Assembly (NCBI RefSeq): GCF_910592395.1
Contig: NC_088313.1
Location: 20,044,437-20,108,436 of the forward strand
Direction of reading: 5' to 3'
Length of the DNA stretch: 64,000 nucleotides
From: Lineus longissimus
Lineage: Eukaryota; Nemertea; Pilidiophora; Heteronemertea; Lineidae
In this document: positions 27,746 through 55,453 of the stretch, in pieces
Layout: each line of letters opens with the position of its first letter
Position numbering within the stretch: position 1 is the first letter of the stretch
Notes under the pieces: model-generated
The model's database searches: none
The model's input: only the letters and a program-made list of their open reading frames with translations
What the model was told of the DNA's origin: nothing
Made by a program: the position numbers and the translations under genes

Positions 27746-30700
27746 GTTTAGTACTTCCAAAATGAACTGTAATGAAATTTGGCATTTTCGTATCTGCGCA
27801 CTGTTTATCAGCCGATGGCCGGTGTATACTTAATAAGTGAATTGTCCATTTAGGAGAGGCTAGTGCATTTTTTAAATTTTTTTTGCATAAAACATATCGT
27901 TTATCAATTTGCTGTAACAGCTATTTCAAACACTATAATTTTTGGCAGGCTTTTTGAAACATTTATAAAGTAGGACTACATCATTGTTACCCAAATTTGG
28001 TGAGAATGTTTACCAGTTTCTTCTGAATTTATTTCAACCAAATAGATGGGCGCCATGGCGTTATGAAACCTCCCAGTAGCAACAAAAACAATGAAACTCT
28101 AAATAATTGTGAATTCTCCAAAAGTTCCAATACCTCAGAGGTATTTATCAAAAACCTGGTGAATAGTGACACCGGCGATAGACCGAGGCGATGAAATTCC
28201 GCGCACCCATCATGGGAGTAATTCATCATACAAGCGCCTTTCTACTTTATAACTGCAATCGGCACTTCACGGACCAAGTCCCCATTTTATCAGTAACCAA
28301 CATTCAGCTATAGATGCGTCATGATTGGCTACTGACGTGTCCTAGTCTCGCGTTATGATAAGCGCTCTCCGCACGAGTTCTGCTCGACGGTGCTTGACCC
28401 CCTGGTAAATAGCGATATGATTGGATACCGTCCACTGGACCAAAACGATGCTGGAGTGATGAAAATCATGAGTTCATAATCGCGCCAACCATCACGGCTG
28501 ATCTTTCAAATCATAATACAGCGCTCGGCACCATAACAAAAAAGTTCACCGATATTCCAGCCCCCATATTATTGAAACGAGGACTCTCCTTATTGTAAGG
28601 TGATACCATAATTTTCTGGTCACAATGCGAAGTCGCGTTCACCCCTCTAAGGAGTTGGTTTTGAAATTACTTCATGGTTCTGGTAAAGCGAAATCATAAG
28701 CTCTCGCCCAATGACATTATGATTGGTTATAGAACTGGATGCTTGGCTTAATACGAATTAGACAGAAGTCAACAAGCGCGGTTCCAGAGGTCGGCTCGGA
28801 ATACTAAGATTATGGAATTGAATTTATATAATTTTGTTATTCTATCAATTGTACACGCCAATGGCTGGCGAGCATGAAACCATGTTTGGTTTTCACAGTA
28901 GTAATTAGGTTTCCATGGTAACGAATCCTCCAATGACCGCGGCCGGAGGGTTTGCGAGATAATTGTTAAACTAAGAAATCAAACCAGCATACGAAGCTAG
29001 GGTATATACTTTCATAAGAACAATTGGGAGATATTTGAGTTAGCCCCCCGAATCCCCACCGGTAGAGATACGATACGGAAATCTTCAGCATTAGTAAATT
29101 ACATTAGGGGATGGACACGAAAGCTAAATCCACACAAACAGAATTTCCATCCTAACTTGCAAAATGTGTACACACAAACACAAAAGCAATGTATGAAATT
29201 CCTAGCCAAGACAAAATGAAACTTACCCAAACAAAACCACATTTTCTCAGTTACATTTTAACCATAACTTCTTTCTTGCGCTTCGTTTTTGCTTTTGGTT
29301 GTGTACCGGATTCCTGATCTAATCATTTCGTAATGGTCGCGATTAAGTGGGGTGGACCTCTGAAGCCCCTTGGGCGGCCGGATCCTCATGCAAATTGACG
29401 GCAGGTTCAGCGCCAAGACTGTTTCATGAAATTGAATAAGCATCCCGTCTGGGGAGTATAGAGGGTTTTTAAATCGGCATTTATATGGAGGTCAGGTCCG
29501 CTAGGAGAAAAATGATTAGACTTGCAAATAACGTAAAATTATCCTTTTGCATACATAATAATCGTGAATGCCATTAGCAATGTTGGTGAGGTATAGCGTG
29601 CCATAGCAATGTGTGGTTTTTCTAACATTGTCTCAGGTGAAATATGAGCATGGCAGAATTAGAAGACTGCTTAGTTCATTTCATGATTCAAAAGAATCCC
29701 GTTTATTTTTCAAACTCAGTCAAAGAAAATCCTACTTTTCAAAGATGATGTATGATCATGTCATAACATGTTTAACTTGGGTTCAGAACTGGCCGGCAAG
29801 GACATTTTATCCTAATCCACCAGGCCTGTTTAGAAGTCACTCTCATAAGAATTCTCAAGTTCCTTTTAGCCGACTAATTATCAGTCATGCAGAGTCACTC
29901 CCGCTTCCTCTGAGCAGATAGTTAACCACCCTCCCTATAATTAGGGACATTTCATTCCCTAGCCTGGTTATAATACTCTGTGGATCACTTCAACCAAGGG
30001 TAAGATTGCTATCATTATTTGCCACAAGGCACCTATTAGATCCATAGTTACTTTCATAACTACAACTAGTGTAAAGTTACAGGATCTTTTACAAGATTTG
30101 GTCAGTGGTTGAGTAACATTGTCAAATGTAATTTTTCATTCTGCTAATTTGAATAGTAAGGGATGCCTTTTTAGGTAAATCAGAACCATAAAACTTTTAA
30201 TCAAGCGGAGTCCAGGAATCTGAGAAAGGAAGGGTGCCATTGAGGAAGAGGGGGATGTCTACCAAAATGTGTCACCCCTGCACCCGTGCCTGCATAAACG
30301 GCATAAGGTTGTTCATTTGGCAGGATCTGGAAACTGTAAAAAGATATCAGTGACATTGTCTGTTTGTCCTGCTAGCCTCTTCTTCTCAGTTTGATTCTAT
30401 CAATAGCAGCTTTAGATACTGCTCACAGATTTGCTTATGATATGATCATCCTACACTGGCTGTCAAGTAGATCACTATGTAGCACTAGCCAAGCGAAATA
30501 GCACATGTTAGCTCGAAGATCAAGTTGCCAATATCAGGCAAACGGAAACGAATTCAGCATTTCTCGACATAACAATTTACCCTGCTAGGGATATTCATGT
30601 TCTTACATCTCGGCCTAGACATGTTTTCAGAGACAATTTCGCCCGGTTTTCATGAACTACTGAAACAGACTAAGATGCTTTTGAGTATTGACGAAATCTG

Positions 30701-31103
30701 GCCAGAAAACAACATCAAATGATTTGTAAGGTCGCCTAGAGACTTGTTTTAAAGATAGAATGAGACACCCAACCATGCTATGTTTGTTTTGTTAAAGTGG
30801 AGACTTTGGACTCGTTCTGCAGGCTGGTCAAAGAGACACTCTACATGTATCATGAAGGGGAAGGAAAGTTAAATTATCCTTACTTGGCCTTAACACCTTT
30901 CTAGGAATGTATCAATATCTGACAGACAGTCATATACGCCATTGATCGCTTAACATCTTGCACCGAAGAAGAAATGACCGAGGGTAATGCGCCATTTTTC
31001 ATCGGCGGTGTTTCCGTGTGTATGTTGCCTTTGTGTGCGGTGCTACCGCGGCGGGTAATCGTCTATCATGATGAGAATGACTGATACTTATGGGCAAATT
31101 TGT

Positions 31104-31140
31104 GCATATTATTGCTGTACATGTGCAGCAATATCAATGC
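31104..31140. repeat. Small hairpin with tacatgtg loop
   Basis: The arms gcatattattgctg and cagcaatatcaatgc pair with one small bulge around an 8-nt loop. It is too short for a typical microRNA precursor. Confidence 0.6.
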
Positions 31141-34100
31141 ATTGGTCATCGAATAGAATTGTCCGCCATGGGATGAAGAAGAATGACATATTGGCTCAAG
31201 ACGATAGCTCAAGTCAAGGACAGTTCCGAACTGCATAGGATAAGACGTTTGTCAAAACTGATCAAAATATCTATTACCGATTGTTTTTAGTAGGAATAAA
31301 TTCCGTCTGAATCTTTCACAAACCTTTCAAGGGAGAAACACTTTGGATCAGTGTTTTATAAAAAAAGAGACCATGTTATAAATATAGCCAGCACTAACCC
31401 AGATATCACATCACATCTTCCCCAGTGACACCACGAACAGCCCTTAGAGGGTTAATTAGCAGCCAAGAAACCCGAGTGTACGTTGCATATAATCCGTAAG
31501 AACATGCATAAAGCAAACCGTGTAGCTTTCATTCAATCCACTTGAAACTTCTACAAAATGTCGGGTATTTCGAGAAAGTGTCCAGATTGCAGTGTGGGTG
31601 ACATATTTGCATATGAATTATTATCCCCGGCGTAATCTAGCGATATTTGTTATCGAGGTCTCTCTATTATTGCGGGTACAGAGGTCAGAGGTCGAACTCG
31701 TCCATAATAACGTCCCATTGTGCGCCTTAATTAAATGGTATAAGTGCATTATGAAAGTGATGCCTTCATTTTCTCTCCGTGTTTGGTCGCTTTGTATGAT
31801 ACGCGTTCTTTCAAGATAGAATGTGAAATTCTGAATTTAAGATACGGAAGAAGTCTTCTCTCGTGATTGTTTTCGTGATAAAGATAAGATGATCACATAT
31901 TCAGTTTCTCTAACAAAAGATACTGTCGGTTGTTAAAGGTAGACAATGGATTTTTTGATTAGATATAACTTGCGGTGATGATTTTGGCGTTATTCGAATT
32001 TTTAAAGTGCAAAATATATTTAAATCGTCTTCAAATGTTATGTGTTGGGTAAGTTACATAAATCCTGTCTTTGAAGTGGTGTAAATAACAAAAGAATAAG
32101 TTCAGGAACTTTGGCAACATTACATTTTCACTGTCAATGGTATCTCCGAACAAAGTGTTCTCATGTTATCGAATCCGGATCTTTACTTGGATTAATAAAA
32201 AAAGAATTTACAATATTTGGTAGATTTGAAGATGAGGCTGTTATAAACCACAATAGTTAGAACACCTCAGGCTTATAAAGCGTAAAAACCTTATCGAAAG
32301 CAAATCTAAGGCCGTGAGTCAAAACCGCGAAATTAAAATGAAAGCAAATTCACTTTATCGACACATTTAAGTTGACCACATCCCAGAGAAATCCCCTTGA
32401 CAGCGATCAAATCTCCGTCAGCCAATGGAAACCCTTGCCCAAATCGGTAAACAAATCCCAAAGAAGTTGTATAAAACTCCCAGGACGCTGCAACTTAAAG
32501 CAGCGACCACTCAATTGGTACAAGCTTACTATGTAATGCATCAAAATTTATCGCATCTTATAGGTCCCAAAAGTCCCAATTCTAGAGGCGGAGGGATTAC
32601 GGATCTAGCCTTTAATTGCTCCCTTTGGTCCGTTGTAAATCCTTTATTTTCTAATAATTTGCTGACGGTTTGATTGGGCGCGAGTAGAGGCTTAATCTGT
32701 CCCGTGTTTATCAACGAACCTGTCATAACCGGGGAATTCATAAGTCAAAGTTATTCCCAAAAGTCACCATTAAATCCTCAATTCTCCTGTAATTTTGGAC
32801 TTTATCCAGTGCCCTATCTCAATAGCGGACACTACTGTATGGGTTACATCGGTTGCGACTTCAAGCTATTAAAAGTGTCAATCACATATCAGATCTCATG
32901 TGAGAGATTATACCTAATCTTAAGACCAATTTATCATTTTTCTTGTACTCTAAAACCAAATAAAATAGGCAGTTTTCAGTACCGGGGATACAGACATACT
33001 GATATCTCACAGTCTCTTCTACACTTTCCTTCATCATCAATATTCACGGCAAGTTCTGTCAGATATTTGTTATGAATGAGAATGCAGTTCAAAGAAGAAT
33101 ATTCATCTTCACGATATTATTTATGGGCAAAATATAAAGATTCATGTTCACTATAGGTGTATACTTCAACAGTCAGTCCAAAATATTTCTTGAATGAATA
33201 TGAATCATCTTTCCACATTATTTCGGACTTTCTTTTGATTTTACTCGCATTCGCAAAATGATCGGTCTGCATTGCATACCGGGCAAAACTACACCCAGCT
33301 ATAAGCCATCATTTCTGGGCAGTAATTGGGTGGACATGTGGGAGCTAGCCAAGCTTAAAATGTCCATCTGTTGGGCTATGTTTCACTTGATGGTGAAAGA
33401 CAAAGGGTTCAGCAGAAAACAATGGATACAGGTCTGTTGCAATGAAATTATTGAATTGATATTCAGTAAATGTCAATTTTGCCTTAAAGCTGTAGAAATT
33501 AGGATGAGATGGAATAACGAAGAGATGGAGATCAACCAATATCAACATTCGGAAAGTCAAAGTGAACTGGGGAATTAATTTTATCAAAACACAGAATTTG
33601 GTAAAAATCAGTGCTTATTTTTTACGCGCAATGCTTGCATGCCCCAACACTAAAAGTATACCCTTTCCATGTAATTTTTGTAAATTTTAATGACCCTGAC
33701 CATTGACAGAAAACCTGTGTAGATCCAGAAAGTGAAACCAATTTCATAAGGGAAAGGATTGGAAGATTTAGAAGGAATTTATGATGCCATACCGAATTTA
33801 TTGAAGAAGAATAGACTATTCCCAAAGCGGATCACTTCAATGTTTTACTTAAGTTCAATTCATCATAAACTGACTAAAAGCCAATGTATATCTGGTAAAG
33901 GAATCAGTACAATATTTAGGCAATCTCAGCCTGGGTTAAAGTTATAAAAGTTAACAAAAGGTGGTGATCAATATTCTCCCCAAAGACCTGTGTTGGTCTC
34001 TAGGTATGTCAAGAGAATCCCTAATCGCTGGATAAAAGACCTTCCTATTCAAAAATATGAATGTAAGTGTCATCGTGTGGCCTACCAATCCCCTAGGGCG

Positions 34101-34349
34101 GTGCTTTGACCCATGTTGGTCAGTGCAGATCTGCTCAGCTAAAAACCTGTAAGCACTGGTTGGACAATGTTCGAAATGTTGTCGTGGTAAGCGTATTATA
34201 AGAGAAAAAATATATACATGTAAGGACAGAGCAAAGAAGAACCGAAACAAGACATAGTTTTCCAATATTAATGCCACGACATTCTATCATCCATGTGGTG
34301 CTGATCCTGCAGTTCGACAATTGGTTGAGTCCCTAACTGCTAATTTTGA

Positions 34350-34440
34350 CAACCCTCAATTATGAATGGCCATTATAACTGACTACTCACAATTCCCAAC
34401 TGCCATTATATAACTGACTACCCCCAATTCCCAATTGCTT
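34350..34440. repeat. 33-bp direct repeat, two copies and a partial
   Basis: gccattata-actgacta-c-caattccca occurs at 34369 and again at 34402, preceded by a partial ccctcaattatgaatg. Confidence 0.7.
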
Positions 34441-37400
34441 CGATAAGTTGATAATATTTAAATCCCACTTGCAGCAGGAAATAAACAAACAACAACAAAA
34501 ACAAGATCCAGTAACAGTCTGTTCATAGCCTTAGAAGCATTTGGACATGAAAATCGCCATGTAAGTCGCGAAAAAGTGCTTGTTTAGTGAAGACAGAATC
34601 AATTTCTTAACACGGCCATCTATCTAACGCTGGCGAAATTCCCCAGACGTCTTCAAATGGTTGATTATTTGGCAAGAGAGATTGCACAGAGCCCTTATGC
34701 CCGGTCAGTAATCCTCCCTGACAAATAAAGCATGGACTATCTCTGTTGTCCAACCTCTCAAATAATGAGTAGATGTCCCTAAAATGACAAACGGGAATTT
34801 GATTAAGCCCGTACAAATAAGAGCGACACCATGATGGTCCCAAGCCATATGTAAAGCTGCCTCATCCTATTGAACCAGAATAAAGGATCGTCCTCAGAGG
34901 CCTTCGAGGTTCAGAAGTGGATTGGCCGCATAATAAGAATTCTTTATAGGTGGACACCTTCAAATGCCTCGGGTTTATACGAGAAATCCTCGGGGTTTAG
35001 CTCTTCTAGACACAAGTAGAGCAGTAGCGAGCGAGATCCCTAATTGGGCGACCTCTCGGGACCTGTGGAACTCAACTCAATTGAGCCAAGTGGCTAATAC
35101 CTAAATCATTAAAGCTCCCCTGACGGACCTGCCAACTCTCTCCAATTTCCCATCATTGTCTTATGGCAATTGACTCATTACGGGTATGCACCCAGAGTCA
35201 GAGATGATGAAAAACTGGTCCATTCTGTCGTTCTCTTGAAGGGAACCATAACGCAATTACATCACCGAGTCGGGGCTTGAGTCCCGAGGGTTCTGTTTTC
35301 TATTCTTCACTCACTGTTTCTTGGCTTGAAACTGATGTTTCTACTTCCCTCTACTCTTTGAGATGAACATCGATCACGTCCACAGGGAAGCCAGTTATTG
35401 TTCTCGATCTAATGTCATTTTTTGAATGAACAAGCAGTAAGCGATACAGGCGATTGCCATACCGAATCATTAGCTGCTTCTGACTTCATTACGTAACCCT
35501 CCTAAGCTGTTGCGGTAGTGTCAAAATGTCTGGAGCCAAATCTTCATTAGGACCAAATATGCAATACTTGACAGGGCCAAGTTTTTAATTTGACTTCTTG
35601 TGAAGTTAACACCACTACCTGAAACCTTGAGTACAAGACATATTTCAATTTTAACAAAATTCTGTGTCCATTGATTGGATTTTGTAAAGATAAGAAGCGT
35701 ATATGCACTCTTGACATAAGGTGTTGAGCTTTTGTGGAAAACCTTTAAGGATTTTTCAGCCAACACAAATATCCATCCATTAGACTTTTTCAGCAAGATG
35801 AAAAACCCTTGGAGTATGTTCATTGCCAACTCATGAAAATATGAACGATATGGTTATAGCCTAGTTCTAATTGCCAAAAACAATATCAATTTCTCATAAT
35901 AGCTAAATACCCAGAAACGCTCTGCGAATTTTATGACATATCTCGCTTGCTTAAAATCCCTGTTTTCTCCTCAAACACATGTGTAAACACCTTTTTACGA
36001 AGTTTACCATCATCAAAACGCTGATCGCTTCCCAAAACAAATACGATGCTCTCCGAGGAAATATCTCAAAAACGTTTGTTCTGATCGTTCCCTAGGTAAC
36101 GCATTTGTTGATTTTTACACATACTGATCGCCTAGGTGATGCTTCACAAACAGTAACTAGGCATTATGGCCGGACTGAGAGCAATATAAGCGGGATTATC
36201 TGTCACTTGTTTATGATTTATATTCTTCTTCCAAGACTGGCGGGAATTATTGCAAACAGCATTTTCGATAAGATAAATTGCAATAATTCTCCTAATGTTT
36301 AATTACTTTATTCTTTGCAAATCTAGTTACAATTAGTGTTTTTATTATTTAGATAGGAAAAAAGATATTCTGTGATAAACACATTTTATAATATGTGGAT
36401 GGCATCGAGTTTTATGTCAGTTGATGGCCAACCAACAAGGCCATAAATCTAACCGATAACTGTATAATATTCCTTTCTTCTTACTTTTTGTATCCCCTCG
36501 AGTTCAATTTCTGGCTTTTTAAGAACTACACATAAAGGACTCGAAACAAATATCGATGTCCCCCAGAAGTGCCTCTTTTTCATTTGACCACCTAAGAAAG
36601 TATAACCATTACTGCATCAAATGTTCCCCTTAATTGCTTCGAGAGAAAATTAGTCCGACTTTATTACTACACAGGTGTGGTGCCGGTGTTTAAATGAGTC
36701 AAATGGATGAAATCCGCATGTAACACTTGTGTACCAAGATAATCGTGAACACCAATCATGAATTAGTGGTTTGCATCTTTTTGTTTGGAAATATCTTGGA
36801 CGGGGAAGGCAGGGGAAGTAAGTGTGGATGGATGTGATATCCACTTTGGCCCTGATTACATATTGATAAAGTAAAGGGCCATATCTAGTGAGGTGATGGA
36901 CCGAGGGAATGTATCTGAGGGAATGATCCCGGTCTAATACAATAAATGCATTTTTAGTGTGAAATTGACATTTGAATTTAAGGGGCGACACCTTATTCAT
37001 AGTATCCAAAAGTCTTACATTAAGCAAGATAGCAAATATGAATTGTTGACATGACCCCTTCCAGTCGATCTGTGGCACTTCTCTTCAGGATTGGCAAGAT
37101 GGCATGTCGGTCGTTGTTTTTGCCATCAACCTGCCACAACAAGGTAACGAGACCGGAAGTCTTCACCGCCGCGCTACATGCTAGCATAGCATCCCCCTCC
37201 GTAGCGTAATGAGCGTTTTAATGCCCGAGGCCTCGCTTGTACTGGGTTTCCGATTGCATTTGAAGCTGGTGTTTGCATTGTCTCCGTGATTGAGCTATGT
37301 CTGCATTGGCTTATTGAATTGTAAAGTGCGTCCGCCATTTAGCAGATTAATGGCGCACTGATCTTCTTAGCCCTCCGACATCTGCTCACGATGACTCTTT

Positions 37401-38472
37401 GGAAATATGACGACTTATTTTCACGGGACAAAAGGATTTGTTATGTGCCAAGTATGAAATGGATACGGGGATGAGACGAGTTTTTAATGCCAGATATTTG
37501 CCGGATTTTAATATTCTCGGTATTAGAGACGAGGATTACGAAATTCCTGAGTTTTTTAATAACTTTTTGGATTGAGAAAACTGCAGTCGATTGCAAACTA
37601 TCGTATTTGAAAACAGATGGGGCACTAAAATAGCGAGAAATATTTTCATCATAGTGTTCAAATATATTGCAGTGAACCTCAATTCCTCCTACGCGAAATC
37701 TATTAGAACCCATCAGAGAGAAGAGCCAAGAGAACTGGGAAATGACAGCAATGGTGCCATGTCTAAACCAGGGGGAAGCATGTTTAATCTAACAGCTGAC
37801 TTGGTCCGTATTTCCAGGGAAGTACAATAAATTCAACAGCGATGTGGTCCTTGTCTCTTTTGCTTCACTTGGTTCCCATTCGATCTAATGGTAAAACGGG
37901 AAGTAGTTATTTGTTGCATTTTCATGGCTTAGTAAAAACCATTTTAAAATTTGAATGAAGTGAAAATTATCTTGTTTCAGATCTGATAGTGATGAGTAAA
38001 TTATTTCAATCAGATGTTAAAGTACAAAATTTGTCTGAAGAAGATTGACACACATATTTTACTGGTGATTTTCATTTGAAACGTGGTTGTACAGAGAAGT
38101 TCTTCCCCAAACTTAGGATGACAAAATGTGAGACGGACGACACCCTAGGCAATCTGGATGAATCACACTTTGTAGGAAAATTAACTAATAATGAGTGGAA
38201 CCTGGGACTATGCACTGGGTCTTGAACCTGACGAAAATGATTCTACTAAAAACTGCAGCGATAAACAAGTAAGAAACTAAAGTAGCAAGATTCAGATGAG
38301 ACCATGGAATGCGGCACAAATCAGGATAAAATCTGAAAAGAACTCTGGGACTATCACACTTCTAAGTGGTGGCGCTTCCCGAGGGGCCAATGTGAACAAG
38401 ATCCATAACAAGGTCATCTTGAGGAGAATAAAGACTTCCATAGTCCCATATGGTGTCCTGAAAGAGCTGGAC

Positions 38473-38481
38473 CCCTTGGGA
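38473..38481. promoter_or_regulatory. Candidate COE-binding motif CCCTTGGGA
   Basis: It matches the EBF core with a TT spacer and lies about 0.9 kb into intron 6. This is a sequence match only. Confidence 0.25.
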
Positions 38482-39004
38482 TCTGACTGGTGAAATCAAG
38501 CGGGGAATAAGTGAATTTATGTCCTCCCATTCGGGGAGTCTGGGACTGGTGGTGATACATGTAGAAAGGGTTGTGTGTATGTTGTGAATGTGTGAGGAAA
38601 CTCAAGGGGACGGGACTATATGGTAGTAGTGAGGCTTATAGGCGTTTTAGCCCTGCGCTTAATGAACTTAGGTGGATTGAAATGGAAGATATATGCATAA
38701 TGTTTTAGTTAACATACTGTACTCTCTCTCTTCTCCAACAACAAAACGGAAAATAAACTGCTTTTGCAGCGATGTTTGACCTAACTGTAAGACAAAACCG
38801 GACCTTTTCAATACTGCAATTTAAAACCTGTCAGTGGACTTTGGCTAAAACAAAGTCAACTGTGACTGCAATAAGTGTGGACACAGGGCATAACACAATG
38901 ACAGGTGGCAAGCGCAGCAAACTCCAGGGAACCCCAGCAGCCTGGCGAGCCTTTGTCATCTAATCACAGGTCTTACTCTAGTGTTTCTTTCACTTTCCTC
39001 CATG

Positions 39005-39105
39005 TCACATCCTGAATGATGTATCGGTGGAACGCAGCAGGGATGATATTGTTCCCCATCTGTACAACCTGGGAGTCAAATGTTCAATTCCTTTGGAGAT
39101 TATGC
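39005..39105 (+). mobile_element. Possible degenerate tRNA-like SINE head
   Basis: A B-box-like gttcaattcc is preceded about 60 nt upstream by ggtggaacgcag. The layout resembles the minus-strand element at 11235-11320, but the A box is poor. Confidence 0.25.
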
Positions 39106-39349
39106 CCCCCAAGAAATACCCATCCTCGTTTTTGTGTCATTACCAGAATGTGTCTTTGATTTCCGTTATGGGAATATTTATAGTTTTGTGATCTCTGATA
39201 TGGGCAGTTTTTCACATCTTTTAACAAAGCTAATTTTAGTTGTTAAGTGAGACTATGTAGTTACACTAGTGAAAAATCAGCACATATTGGGGTGCTGATA
39301 CCTTATAAGTATGAAATTTTCCAAAAGTAAAGACGGATAAATGGACTTA

Positions 39350-53240
<13,891 letters not shown>

Positions 53241-53488
53241 TAAAAACGCTGCGTTAGTAGAGAATGCGATGGCACACGGGGGCAATTTAACTATGTGATA
53301 CAATCACTTAGAAAGCCAGAATGAGTGCTCTCATGTAATAACTACGGGTTATGAGGGGCAGGCAAGCGGGGAGGTGATTACCATCGAGCGAGGAAGTGTG
53401 TTTCCCGTCGTAGTTCCGAATCTCTTGGGCCCCTCCTTTGTTACTATCAAGTGTTAGCAGTGACTCTCGCTTCCCAATGGACCCCGGA

Positions 53489-53498
53489 GCCCAGGGGA
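53489..53498. promoter_or_regulatory. Candidate COE-binding motif GCCCAGGGGA upstream of COE
   Basis: It matches CCCNNGGGA about 250 bp upstream of the start codon. COE genes are known to autoregulate in other animals, so a direct feedback site is plausible but unproven. Confidence 0.3.
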
Positions 53499-53600
53499 TA
53501 GCAATGGCTACACCTCGCTCCTGTCACCCGCAACCAATCCTAGCCCGGCATTGATCTTCCACGGCTAAGAACCTCCCCTTTGTCGCTGCTAGTCCGTCCT

Positions 53601-53632
53601 GCGGAGCGACGCTTCCAACGGGAACGCTCCGC
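53601..53632. repeat. GC-rich hairpin in the upstream region
   Basis: gcggagcg and cgctccgc form a perfect 8-bp stem around a loop that itself has ttcc/ggaa complementarity. If within the 5' UTR it could affect translation. Confidence 0.6.
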
Positions 53633-55380
53633 CGAACGCGAACAGACACATAGCTCTTCATTGGATTAGCATAGAATTAGCCACGGGGTTGTGTGCTTGG
53701 TTGACGCATATTGTTGTGGCGCGTTGAGTGATGACTCTGCGCGCTATGATACAGCCCACACCACGGCCCGAACAGAGGCTGATCGCATTATAAGTAGTCG
53801 CGTGCGGCCGTGAAGGACCGTGGAGACTCGTCCAAGGGCTCCCACCAGGAAAATAAGCCTTCTCAATTCAAACCAAAATCACCTAAGAGACCTAAATCTA
53901 ATGTCCCTGATTCTCCATAGTCTTCTATATTTTCACATATGTGCTGGCTTTCCAGCGGAATGAATAATTTAGATTTATTTCTTGTGCAATAAAATTAGGC
54001 GAGTGAGCGTGTCTTTGTTTCGTGTTGGTTGTCAGTGCGTATGTGGTGCGCCGTGTCTAGAAGTCGCTTTAGTTGTGCGCTTGTTTTGGATAACCTTCCT
54101 TTTTTCTTTTGGATACTCGACCTCTTGGAGAGTTTCTCTTTAGAATTGTGCAATGGATGTACCGTATGTGCGTGCCTCCGTTTTCTCTTATCCGAGAATG
54201 TTCTGGGGTAACGGGACACGGGGCGGGTCGCCAATGCCGTAGACGGATGGCGCACGGCCCGACAGGTGCGGGCGGGCGGGGAACCGCCACCCGCTACTTC
54301 GGTCTGTTTTCTTTCCATATAACCTTCACCTCCTTGTCCTTGTTTCGTGGTTCCCGCCTCTAACCTCAGCCACCGGCACTTTTCCCTCGAAAGCTGTTGG
54401 TGTCAAACTTTCGCTTCTTCAGATTTTGATCGCTGAACCTGGTGAACGCTATTCTATTGGACAGTTTTGGCTCTTAATTTTACTAATACTTTTGTTGTTA
54501 TTTCGGTTGTTTAGTTAGGACATCAAAAATATCATAGCACGCCGTAAAATGTGTCCGAGTTAAGTTTTCCCAATCCATGTCATCCCTGTAACACTTCAAA
54601 AGACCGGAAACGGCTGATGTGGTCACAAAGTCGCGACCACAATTTTGTCACCTTGAGATTTGAATTTTATTTACTCTGCATTCATAAAAGTATAAACACA
54701 TTTCCTTCGGTTCGCCCTTAACACCTTTAGCCCAATCTCTCTCACCCGACACGGCTAATAAACCCGTCAAGACCCGTGTCCTACCACTAAACGCCGCCGT
54801 CAAATTGACCCGTGGCGTATTAAGTTTTAGTTAGGTTCATCGAACCCGCACTTCAATGGCAAGGTGAATTTATGCAAACTTAAACTTGTGTCAAATTGGA
54901 CCTTCTTATTTGGTTGTGGTGTTTTTGTTCCAATTGCTCTACAAACCACGGTATACACCGCGTTTATTTAGCCACCCAAGGGCTTTAAAGTGTGCCTTCG
55001 CGGCTGGTTGGCGTTTGTTACGCGGCGCCATCATTATTGCAAGGCTACTCTATGTAGATGACCTTCCTTCCTTGTTAGTATTAATCAAGTCTCTAATATA
55101 CCCTCAAAAAATATACCCGCCGCATTGCCCGAAAAGGGGAACTTCAAATACTTCAAATACGCGAATGACCTATAAATGCGCACTGCCTCACATTTCAATA
55201 TTAGATAGTTTAGTGGCAAGAGGAGGCCTCCGTATGAAACTAAAAATCATATCATTTACAATTTTTTTGGCATTGTTAGCTTCTCAATAAATACAAAAAA
55301 TCTTACCGAATTATTGTTGGAGTCAGTCTGTGTAAGACCCCGTCTTTTTACCTGAAGTATACTCTTACAAAAACACCGTG

Positions 55381-55453
55381 TAATGTATAACAATGTATAA
55401 TAATGTATAATAATATATAATAATGTATAATAATGTATAATAATGTATAATAA
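55381..55453. repeat. 10-bp microsatellite (taatgtataa)n
   Basis: About seven copies of taatgtataa occur in a row with a few substitutions. The array is directly followed by a hairpin (aacagtgaa at 55452-55460 and ttcactgtt at 55475-55483). Confidence 0.92.

Larger units (their letters stand above)
53241..53850 (-). promoter_or_regulatory. 5' UTR/promoter-proximal region of COE
   Basis: The sequence immediately upstream of the ATG is richer in C+G and CpG than the introns, most densely at 53580-53650 and 53790-53830. It contains CCAAT-type words in both orientations (for example plus-strand ccaat at 53475 and 53534, attgg at 53662) and a COE-type motif at 53489-53498. No clear TATA box on the minus strand was recognised. 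The transcription start cannot be placed from sequence. Confidence 0.5.

Noticed and set aside
53712-53935. Possible solo LTR: starts TGTTGTGG, ends TTTTCA, flanked by catat on both sides, with a tataag word inside
   Set aside because: The 5-bp flank match can arise by chance; no partner LTR, internal genes or polyadenylation signal inside. The interval is also the promoter-proximal region of COE.
54886-55290. 134-codon ORF with YVDD, recalling reverse transcriptase
   Set aside because: The residues around YVDD do not fit a reverse transcriptase palm and no other RT motif occurs nearby.
55231-55290. Signal-peptide-like 18-residue end (MKLKIISFTIFLALLASQ)
   Set aside because: It stops at once with no splice donor before the stop, so it leads nowhere.
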